Assembly: GCA_018712705.1 (NCBI GenBank)
Contig: DVGM01000021.1
Location: 1-17,758, forward strand
Length of the DNA: 17,758 bases
From: Aphodousia faecalis
GTDB lineage: Bacteria > Pseudomonadota > Gammaproteobacteria > Burkholderiales > Burkholderiaceae_F
Direction of reading: 5' to 3'
The notes below the pieces were generated by a model. It saw only the letters and a program-made list of their open reading frames with translations. It did not search any database and was not told where the DNA came from. Made by a program: the position numbers and the translations under genes. Below are positions 7,741 to 14,021 of this stretch, in pieces; the first letter of the stretch is position 1, and every line of letters starts with the position of its first letter.

Positions 7741-7828
7741 AATGATAATGACTGCACCAGCCATTATCGTTCGGGGGCGTGGGCAGCGCTTGTCGGCCTG
7801 TGGAGAGTCCTCGGCATTACGCCGAGGA
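7741..7828. other. GC-rich, hairpin-bearing non-coding stretch
   Basis: Between the XRE gene's upstream dyads and the amidohydrolase stop. It contains a 10-bp imperfect hairpin (7741-7750 with 7762-7771), a G/C-rich middle (about 7772-7800) and a perfect 8-bp hairpin TCCTCGGC/GCCGAGGA (7808-7815 with 7821-7828, loop ATTAC). GC content jumps sharply compared with the AT-rich 7640-7760. No coding frame, tRNA or riboswitch was recognised. It may be a 3' UTR structure of the operon, a small RNA or an element remnant. Confidence 0.35.
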
Positions 7829-7851
7829 GGATCGTTGTCAATTAGGTCACA

Positions 7852-9123
7852 TTAGCTGTTTCGACCTTTAATGAATCCCGTAAACACTCCCCAACCGATG
7901 GGCAGGGATACTTCATCCTGAATACAGAAATCCCCCCGGTGGTGTCCCGGATGGTTACAACCGTAGTAGAAAAAGACTGCCTTACCGCCGTGCTGTTGAA
8001 CTCGACGAATAAGCATGGTGCAATCTTCACTCCCAACCTTCGCATTCATGTCAACCACAGAGTCGACACCCTCGACAGTGCGAGCAGCCTGCTTAACGGC
8101 CTCCACCGCTTCTTCGTCACCTTTGTAGGTCACTGCCTCACCCATGCGGGTTAAGCGGTATTGCACTCCGTAGGCGGCTGCCATTCCCTTAACCGTCATC
8201 TCAACATTGGCGGCCATATAGTCGTTGATTTCCGTGCTTTCACCACGAACTTCCAACTGCATATAGGCATGAGGCGCCACAATATTGCGACCGACACCAG
8301 AAATCAACTTACCGATTTGCACTCGTGTAATGCCTTTACCGTGACCCGGAAGAGACCCTAAAGACATACACGTTGCTGCCGCACACATCAGAGCACTTCT
8401 GCCGTTTTCCGGAGAACCCGCTGCAGCCTGAATGCCATCGTATTCCAAGTCGAACTTGGTTGTAGCAAGGTAGCCGTGGTGTGAAACACCAACTTGCCCT
8501 AAACGAGCTGAGCATCCGATGTGAGCCCCGGCAAACCAATCAACATCATCAACGATGCCCTTAGCTGCCATCGCTGCCGCTCCGCGAACCCCTTCTTCGG
8601 CCGGTTGAAACAGAACTTTAACCGTCCCATTCAAGTGTTCTTTGTTATCCGCTAGCCATGCAACCACACCCAACCCAACAGCCGTGTGTCCATCGTGGCC
8701 ACAAGCATGGGAAAAACCGGGATAGATTGACCGGTAATGACCTTGATTGGCTTCGTGCTTTGGATCATTTGTTTCTTCAATCGGCAAACAGTCAATATCC
8801 ACACGAATAGCCGTCACGGGTCCTGGACGCCCCGTTTCCAAAACAGCCATCGCTCCCGTGTAACCGCCAAGACGTTTTAAAAATTCAGCAGGCACACCAT
8901 GCTCTTGCGCACGAGCTTGTGCGGCTTGAACCGTTTCTTCATTTCTACCCATAACCGCTGTTGGCTCAATTACCTCGATACCACAGAGCGCTTTAAGCCC
9001 CAACTCTTCGATACGCTTTACGATAAAGTACGTTGTTTCAAATTCACACCACCCTTCTTCTGGATGTTCATGAAGCCAACGGCGGTCTTTGACCATTTGA
9101 TCTTTGTAATGATGTTCACTCAT
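7852..9123 (-). CDS. M20D amidohydrolase, AbgA-like (p-aminobenzoyl-glutamate hydrolase type)
   Basis: Two-metal amidohydrolase, likely cleaving an N-acyl amino acid or p-aminobenzoyl-glutamate-like compound. At 423 aa it resembles E. coli AbgA (436 aa): HACGHDGHT (139-147, ligands Cys141 and His143), PAEEG with the general base Glu176 and ligand Glu177, AHIG (His201), the SEDCTMLIRRVQQHGG segment, and GHHRGDF with the last ligand His394. An insertion around 52-85 with VMGRNEE also matches AbgA. The odd point is the lid domain: relatives have AAHAG, where the His reaches the active site of the partner subunit; here residues 232-236 read QAAAG, with Ala234 (codon GCA) in that place. ATG at 9123, 14 nt after the transporter gene. 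It is the last gene of a DUF1177-transporter-hydrolase operon divergent from lysR. Substrate is inferred. Confidence 0.88.
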   Translation of the reverse strand: MSEHHYKDQMVKDRRWLHEHPEEGWCEFETTYFIVKRIEELGLKALCGIEVIEPTAVMGRNEETVQAAQARAQEHGVPAEFLKRLGGYTGAMAVLETGRPGPVTAIRVDIDCLPIEETNDPKHEANQGHYRSIYPGFSHACGHDGHTAVGLGVVAWLADNKEHLNGTVKVLFQPAEEGVRGAAAMAAKGIVDDVDWFAGAHIGCSARLGQVGVSHHGYLATTKFDLEYDGIQAAAGSPENGRSALMCAAATCMSLGSLPGHGKGITRVQIGKLISGVGRNIVAPHAYMQLEVRGESTEINDYMAANVEMTVKGMAAAYGVQYRLTRMGEAVTYKGDEEAVEAVKQAARTVEGVDSVVDMNAKVGSEDCTMLIRRVQQHGGKAVFFYYGCNHPGHHRGDFCIQDEVSLPIGWGVFTGFIKGRNS

Positions 9124-9137
9124 TTTCCAAATCCTGT

Positions 9138-10424
9138 CTAAAGTTCGAAGATAAAGCCCAACAAAATCACGTTGACGATCATTGGGATTGCCATGCGTTT
9201 GGAGACTTCAAGGGGACTGGCCTTAATCATGCCGGCAACAACCAGTGTTGCACCCGCAATTGGGGAACACATACGACCTAAGGCGCCAGACAAAGAGGCA
9301 ACAACACCAAGATTCGGTACCTTCATGCCAAATTCTGCCGCATAGGGAGTAACCGCCTGATTAAATGCGTGTCCCGCAGCGTCACCCGACCCCGTTAACA
9401 CCCCCATAAGGAACGGACCGAAATTGGCAGCCAAGGCGGCGATTTCTTTAGAGTCTTTCAATTGAACGATTAACGCATCGATCACACCAGCGGCCTGTAA
9501 GCCACCGGCAAAGCAGCCGGCTGCAACGATAATGCCGAGAATGTTGGCATAACCCTTACCCATACCGCCGAAGAACTCTTTGGTAATTTTTTCCGGATTG
9601 GCACGCGTCACAATCAACGTGTAGATCGTGCCGTAAATCATCGCTTCGGCCACGCCCATTTTCAGAGCCGGAACACAGGTCGCCCCAAGCATCAAAATGA
9701 CGATCGGAAGAATCGGTGCGATCGCATAGAGAATATTGACGCGATCGGGCAATTCACCGCGAGAGTCGCTAGCCACTTCAAACACTTCATCATTTTGTTC
9801 TTCCGTGCGTTTCTTAAAATCACGGAAAACAAAAATCATAGCCGTCACCATGATGATGTTTAAAGCACAAAGAGTGAGGATTTTCGGTGCGAATTGAACG
9901 ATAAGATCCATCACTTCCATGTTGGAAATCTTTGCTACCCAAACATTGTGACTCGATCCAGGCGATAAAGCGGAAGGAATAATGGAGCCAATAATGGCCG
10001 CACCGGCAATGGCGGGCTTAAAGCCCGCTCTTACCATCAAAGGAATCATGGTAGGACCTAATGCAGCTGCGCAGCCCGCGGCAGACGGAATGGCGATAGC
10101 AACGCATGAGGCAATAAGCATGCAAAACGGCAATAAGAAAAAGCCTAACTTTCTTAAAGGTTTAACCAATAAAGCCACAAAATGCACGTCGCAACGAGTC
10201 ATTGATACAACCGCCGCAAAACCCAACGAGGAGCAAATAGCCAAAATCATGGATGCGTTGGTCATATTTTTCATCATATTTGCTAGCGCAATATGCGGAG
10301 CAAAACTGATGATGCCCATAGCAAGACCGGCCGTAATGAGGACTAGCCGAGTCTCATAGCGTTTGAGCAATGCAGCAACCGTCAAAATAACAATAACGGT
10401 CGCACCAATCATTGAGAATGTCAT
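9138..10424 (-). CDS. DcuC-family (C4-dicarboxylate-type) transporter
   Basis: Inner-membrane carrier of 428 aa with about 11-12 hydrophobic segments. Family signatures are the loop GSGDAAGHAFNQAVTPYAAE (about 345-364), LGRMCSPIAGATLVVAGMIK near the C-terminus, and the re-entrant-like stretches IPSAAGCAAALGPTMIPL and GSIIPSALSPGSSHN. Known DcuC proteins (about 460 aa) move C4-dicarboxylates, but the family is broad. Because it is translationally coupled to the DUF1177 gene (ATGA overlap at 10421-10424, GGAGAG 9 nt upstream) and 14 nt before the amidohydrolase, I infer that it imports the substrate of that enzyme or exports a product such as an amino acid or dicarboxylate. The fold family is well supported; the cargo is not. 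Confidence 0.85.
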   Translation of the reverse strand: MTFSMIGATVIVILTVAALLKRYETRLVLITAGLAMGIISFAPHIALANMMKNMTNASMILAICSSLGFAAVVSMTRCDVHFVALLVKPLRKLGFFLLPFCMLIASCVAIAIPSAAGCAAALGPTMIPLMVRAGFKPAIAGAAIIGSIIPSALSPGSSHNVWVAKISNMEVMDLIVQFAPKILTLCALNIIMVTAMIFVFRDFKKRTEEQNDEVFEVASDSRGELPDRVNILYAIAPILPIVILMLGATCVPALKMGVAEAMIYGTIYTLIVTRANPEKITKEFFGGMGKGYANILGIIVAAGCFAGGLQAAGVIDALIVQLKDSKEIAALAANFGPFLMGVLTGSGDAAGHAFNQAVTPYAAEFGMKVPNLGVVASLSGALGRMCSPIAGATLVVAGMIKASPLEVSKRMAIPMIVNVILLGFIFEL

Positions 10425-11359
10425 GAGCGCTCTCCAAAAGTTTGAAATTGTTTCAGCGAACCGTACATTGAAACTAATCGCTGATACTCTTCAGAGTCAT
10501 AAAACAGACTCTGATCGGGACCGTAGACCTTTGCTACCTCGATCAAAAATCTCACAGTGTCATCGATATCACATAGATGCGTTGCCCCTGTGGCGCAACC
10601 AGGAACTTGCGTTTGCGTTGTAATGGCCACACCGACACAAGGTGAAGAGGTTGCAACACTGGGCTGCAAAATGGAATTCAAATGATAAATACCGTTGCCA
10701 TATGGCGTAATGTCTTGTTGCGTAAGCGGCAGTACTACCGGCAAGCGCCCTGTAGCGATTTTCATCAAAGAAAGGAGCTTTTCACTTGTACGTAAAATGT
10801 AACCTTCCTTAACCGTAGGTGTCAGCGCAAAACCGCTTACGTTAACGATGCGATTGCCCTTGGTAGTATCCACACAAAGAATGGCATCCATTGCTTCATC
10901 AACTTCAACGGTGTTGCATTCTTGGCTTGTCACTGGCGAATCCATAAAAGGCACAGGATCATGAGGACGAGTCGGTGCGTGCGGACAAATGTGTGTTGTG
11001 ACAATCACGTCACATTCAAGTACGTCTTTTCTGGCATGCATTTGAGCCAATTTTGCAGCCGCTGACATGGCGGCCAATGCTCCATCGCCATCACTAGTAA
11101 AACCGATGCGCTCAGGCCTTGCCCCCAGTCCACCGAGTCGTCCGACAATTCCTAGCGTGGGGAAATCTCCACCCGAGGATTTTCCTCGAGAGCCAGGGAT
11201 TAAAACTTTGACAAAATCAGTTGAACCTTTCTCTCCGGTCAACGTTTTAACCTGAATATTTTCCGCTCCGTATGAGCGAAGATACTCGGCAACTGTCTGC
11301 CCGTTTACCGCAGGATCATCCAATAAATCCTGAAGTTCAATAATGTGTTTCATACTCAT
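10421..11359 (-). CDS. DUF1177 family protein
   Basis: A 312-residue soluble protein of the DUF1177 family, whose function I do not know. Visible features are a GDFPTLGIVGRLGGLGARPE segment, then IGFTSDGDGALAAMSAAAKL with an Asp-x-Asp cluster, THICPHAPTRPHDPVPFMDS with several His/Asp residues that could bind a metal, SQECNTVEVDEAMDAILCVD and a Gly/Thr-rich CATGATHLCDIDDTVRFLIE near 275-294. No signal peptide. Start ATG at 11359 has GGAG 8 nt upstream; a second ATG two codons later is less well spaced. It is the first gene of the operon; its stop overlaps the transporter start, so the two are probably made in fixed ratio. Context suggests an enzyme acting on the same imported amide or peptide as the downstream M20D hydrolase (inference). 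Confidence 0.8.
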   Translation of the reverse strand: MSMKHIIELQDLLDDPAVNGQTVAEYLRSYGAENIQVKTLTGEKGSTDFVKVLIPGSRGKSSGGDFPTLGIVGRLGGLGARPERIGFTSDGDGALAAMSAAAKLAQMHARKDVLECDVIVTTHICPHAPTRPHDPVPFMDSPVTSQECNTVEVDEAMDAILCVDTTKGNRIVNVSGFALTPTVKEGYILRTSEKLLSLMKIATGRLPVVLPLTQQDITPYGNGIYHLNSILQPSVATSSPCVGVAITTQTQVPGCATGATHLCDIDDTVRFLIEVAKVYGPDQSLFYDSEEYQRLVSMYGSLKQFQTFGERS

Positions 11360-11434
11360 TGGCTTATCTCCATCTTTATATAGTCATTGTCTTTATTAAT
11401 CTTTAGACTCGCCAATTACATTCTTGACTGTATT

Positions 11435-11463
11435 ATTATTTATTCCACCTAGGAATAAATAAT
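11435..11463. promoter_or_regulatory. LysR-type operator between lysR and the DUF1177 operon
   Basis: A perfect 12-bp inverted repeat, ATTATTTATTCC (11435-11446) and its complement (11452-11463), around ACCTA. The core ATTCC-N5-GGAAT contains T-N11-A, the usual LysR box form. It ends 11 nt before the lysR ATG and about 75 nt before the operon's first ATG, the place expected for autorepression together with activation of the divergent genes. Confidence 0.75.
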
Positions 11464-11474
11464 CGCAAAGAAAT

Positions 11475-12422
11475 ATGTCCTTACTTCATAATGATCTCGA
11501 TGTTTTTTTGACACTGTGTGATACCCGTAGTTTTTCACTGGCCGCTCAAAAATTAACCTTGACGCAGTCAGCAATCACAAAAAAGATTCAGAGACTTGAA
11601 AACAATCTCGGTGTAGATCTCTTTGATAGAAGTAAAAGACCGATCGATCTGACAAAAGAAGGGGCCGTTTTGATGCATCAAGCAAAGCTTGCCCGTGAAG
11701 CTTTGGAGAGAACGGCCGGCGAAATTCGAGAAGGTGCTTTCTTACGACCGGAATTTCGGGTTGGAACTATTGAAAGCCTGGCAAAGTGTTTTTTGCCGTC
11801 CTTCATTGCGAATGTCAGACAAGAGGCCTCCCGTGTTTTAGCCGTCACAGGCACTTCCCAAACACTTATCAGTGCGCTACAGCATCGAGAAATTGATTTT
11901 GCTTTTGTCAGTGATCTTTTTTCTGAAATGCAGGGCTTAACGCGACTTAAAGTTTTTGAGGAACGTTCTGTATTATTAATGCCAGCCAAATTTGCTGCCG
12001 GTCATTCCAAAAAATGGACTTGGGATGAAATCCAACTTTGCGGTCTTCCCTATTTGCAATACTTTCGTGATGGTGGCGCAGGACGCCTGAATGACACTTA
12101 TCTCAGTCTGCTGCACCTGGATATCCCGGCTCGAATTGAAGTTGATTCCACCAGTACTATGCTTTCACTCGTCGCTAATGGTATCGGATGGACCATTACG
12201 AGAGCGTTAGCCATTTTGCAAAACCCTGAAAAAGCAAAAGACGTTATCGTTTTACCGTTGCCTGCACCGGAGCTCTCTCGCCCACTTTATTTGGTCGCCC
12301 GACCCGATGAGTCTCAACGTCTGATATCCCGGGTTGGAGAAGTCTCGCGAGAGATCTTCAATAACGAAATTACGCCTGAACTCAAAAAGATCGCCCCGTG
12401 GCTTCTCAAACCCAAAAAATAA
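11475..12422 (+). CDS. LysR-type transcriptional regulator
   Basis: DNA-binding regulator of 315 aa with the usual LysR layout: an N-terminal winged helix-turn-helix (about 6-64; FLTLCDTRSFSLAAQKL, LTQSAITKKIQRLENNLG, LFDRSKRPIDLTKEG), a linker helix, and a periplasmic-binding-protein-like effector domain (about 90-300; RVGTIESLAKCFLPSFIANV, DSTSTMLSLVANGIGWTI). It is divergent from the DUF1177-transporter-hydrolase operon with a perfect inverted repeat between, so it very probably controls that operon in response to a substrate or product. In E. coli a LysR protein (AbgR) holds the same position beside abgABT. The ATG at 11475 has only a weak purine-rich leader. It converges with gmhA, 25 nt apart, with no clear terminator between. 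Confidence 0.93.
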   Translation: MSLLHNDLDVFLTLCDTRSFSLAAQKLTLTQSAITKKIQRLENNLGVDLFDRSKRPIDLTKEGAVLMHQAKLAREALERTAGEIREGAFLRPEFRVGTIESLAKCFLPSFIANVRQEASRVLAVTGTSQTLISALQHREIDFAFVSDLFSEMQGLTRLKVFEERSVLLMPAKFAAGHSKKWTWDEIQLCGLPYLQYFRDGGAGRLNDTYLSLLHLDIPARIEVDSTSTMLSLVANGIGWTITRALAILQNPEKAKDVIVLPLPAPELSRPLYLVARPDESQRLISRVGEVSREIFNNEITPELKKIAPWLLKPKK

Positions 12423-12447
12423 CCGACTCAAAAAATAAAGGCTCAGC

Positions 12448-13038
12448 TTAGATATAGTTTTGTGGAGCTAATTGACGTTCGACCAACTCGATCATGATAT
12501 GAATCGTCTTGATATGCAATTCCTGCACACGATCAGCCCAACGGCCTGCCGGCGTCACAATGGCCACGTCCGCCCTTTGAGCCAAGGGACTATCGACCTT
12601 GCCGGTTAAACCGATCACTTTCATTCCTTTTTCGTGAGCTGCCTCAACGGCATCAAGAACGTTGCCACTTGTGCCGGAAGTAGTGATGGCTAAAAGCACA
12701 TCGCCTTTTTGACCCACCGCCTGAACATAGCGGGAAAAAACAGCATGATAGCCGTAGTCGTTTCCCACGCAGCTCATATGAGACGGATCAGAGATAGCTA
12801 TGGCTGCATAACCCGGACGATCACTTCTAAAGCGCCCGGTCATTTCTTCGGCAAAGTGCATAGCATCACACAAGGAACCCCCGTTGCCGCAGGACAAAAT
12901 TTTCCCGCCGCTACGGATCGCCTCAACCATTAATTCGGAGGCGCGAACAATGGCCTCTTGAGTCTGATCGGCTTCAATTAAAGCATCTAGCGCAGACCGC
13001 GCCTCTAAAAGTGCCGCTTTGACATGTTCTTTAGCCAT
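12448..13038 (-). CDS. gmhA: D-sedoheptulose 7-phosphate isomerase GmhA
   Basis: First step of ADP-heptose synthesis for the lipopolysaccharide inner core: sedoheptulose 7-phosphate to D-glycero-D-manno-heptose 7-phosphate. The 196-residue SIS-domain protein matches E. coli GmhA (192 aa) without gaps over the key region: KILSCGNGGS binds phosphate (with TTSGTSGNV), and the zinc and catalytic residues His61, Glu65, Gln172 and His180 fall at the same numbers as in E. coli. DPSHMSCVGNDYGYHAVFSR is also characteristic. The related SIS protein DiaA is less likely because the GmhA-type CDAMHFAEE motif is complete. ATG at 13038 lies 26 nt after the recR stop, so gmhA is probably the last gene of the dnaX-ybaB-recR transcript. 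No other heptose gene is in the window. Confidence 0.92.
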   Translation of the reverse strand: MAKEHVKAALLEARSALDALIEADQTQEAIVRASELMVEAIRSGGKILSCGNGGSLCDAMHFAEEMTGRFRSDRPGYAAIAISDPSHMSCVGNDYGYHAVFSRYVQAVGQKGDVLLAITTSGTSGNVLDAVEAAHEKGMKVIGLTGKVDSPLAQRADVAIVTPAGRWADRVQELHIKTIHIMIELVERQLAPQNYI

Positions 13039-13064
13039 AATCTCTATCCTCTTTGCCTCATTTT

Positions 13065-13670
13065 TTACCGGCGGCCAAAAATAGCTCCGGCAATGGTGTT
13101 GGCATCCGTGTACTCCAGCTCAACTCCTGCCGGAATGCCTCTGGCCAAGCGAGTAACTCGAATTTGGGGAGCAACTGAAGCCATCGCTTTGGCGATAAAG
13201 TGTGCCGTAGCATCCCCTTCCGGGGTAAAGGGTGTCGCTATGAGTACCTCACGCACGAGTTTATCTTTTTTTACGCGCTCCAGAAGCTTTTGCATATTGA
13301 TGTCCTCTGCCCCAATGCCTTTTACAGGAGAAATTAGGCCCATCAGAACGAAGTAAAGTCCCCGGTACGCCATGGTTTCTTCAATCACCCGCTGATCTGC
13401 CGGCGTCTCTACGATGCAAATCTTCGTACGATCCCGAGACGCATCCGCGCAAATCGGACAAACCACCTCATCGGTAAGTGTGTTGCAGAGTTCACAGTGC
13501 TTGACGGTTTTAACAGCCCGTTCAAGCGTTTTTAAAAGTTTCGCCGCTTGTCGTCTGTCATCCGACAGGAGTTGTTCGGCGATACGGGAAGCCGAACGCG
13601 GCCCCAAACCGGGCAGACGCTTGAGCGCATCCACAAGGTCATCCAATGTGGGACTTAGCGTTGGCATCAT
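13065..13670 (-). CDS. recR: Recombination protein RecR
   Basis: Ring-forming DNA clamp of the RecFOR pathway that helps load RecA on gapped DNA. The 201-residue protein has the N-terminal HhH region (LPGLGPRSASRIAEQLL), a C4 zinc finger (Cys59, Cys62, Cys71, Cys74: CELC and CPIC), and a Toprim domain with ICIVETPADQRVIEET and the acidic ATPFTPEGDATAHFIA; most relatives have EGEAT where this one has EGDAT, a conservative change. Two ATG codons in a row occur at the start (13670 and 13667); either is possible. The gene starts 6 nt after the ybaB stop, in the widespread dnaX-ybaB-recR order. Confidence 0.96.
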   Translation of the reverse strand: MMPTLSPTLDDLVDALKRLPGLGPRSASRIAEQLLSDDRRQAAKLLKTLERAVKTVKHCELCNTLTDEVVCPICADASRDRTKICIVETPADQRVIEETMAYRGLYFVLMGLISPVKGIGAEDINMQKLLERVKKDKLVREVLIATPFTPEGDATAHFIAKAMASVAPQIRVTRLARGIPAGVELEYTDANTIAGAIFGRR

Positions 13671-13676
13671 TAATCC

Positions 13677-13994
13677 TTAGAAGGACATTCCCGGAGGAAG
13701 GGGCATTCCGGCCGTTGCCGCTGCCATTTTTTCCTTGGTGATTTTTTCAATCTGATCCAAGCAATCTTTTGTGGCCATGAAGATTAAATCTTCAACCATG
13801 TCCACGTCTTCCTGCAATAAACTCGGATCCACTTTCACAGACTTCAGTGCGTGCTTACAGGTCATCGTCACCTGAACGAGATTGCCGCTTGCGCTGCCCG
13901 TCACTTCAAGGTGCTCAAGTTCATGCTGCAAACGCTTGATATTTTCCTGTACTCGTGCGGCTTGTTTTAAAAGCGCTCCCATGTTTCCACGCAT
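13677..13994 (-). CDS. ybaB: Nucleoid-associated protein YbaB/EbfC
   Basis: Small dimeric DNA-binding protein of the YbaB/EbfC family, 105 aa. Signatures are an N-terminal MGALLKQAARVQENIKRLQ helix, LEVTGSASGNLVQVTMTCKH and VDPSLLQEDVDMVEDLIF, then a Gly/Pro/Met-rich tail (AGMPLPPGMSF). The ATG at 13994 has AGGAAAG just upstream; a later Met (residue 5) is the alternative. It lies between dnaX (27 nt) and recR (6 nt). The role is inferred from family and context: a DNA-binding partner expressed with replication and repair genes. Confidence 0.95.
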   Translation of the reverse strand: MRGNMGALLKQAARVQENIKRLQHELEHLEVTGSASGNLVQVTMTCKHALKSVKVDPSLLQEDVDMVEDLIFMATKDCLDQIEKITKEKMAAATAGMPLPPGMSF

Positions 13995-14021
13995 AATCTT
14001 TCCTTTCTTTTTATCAATAGG

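Noticed and set aside
11377..11382. TATATA as -10 box of the DUF1177 operon
   Set aside because: A start site 6-8 nt downstream would fall within or past the Shine-Dalgarno, and no -35 lies at the right spacing.
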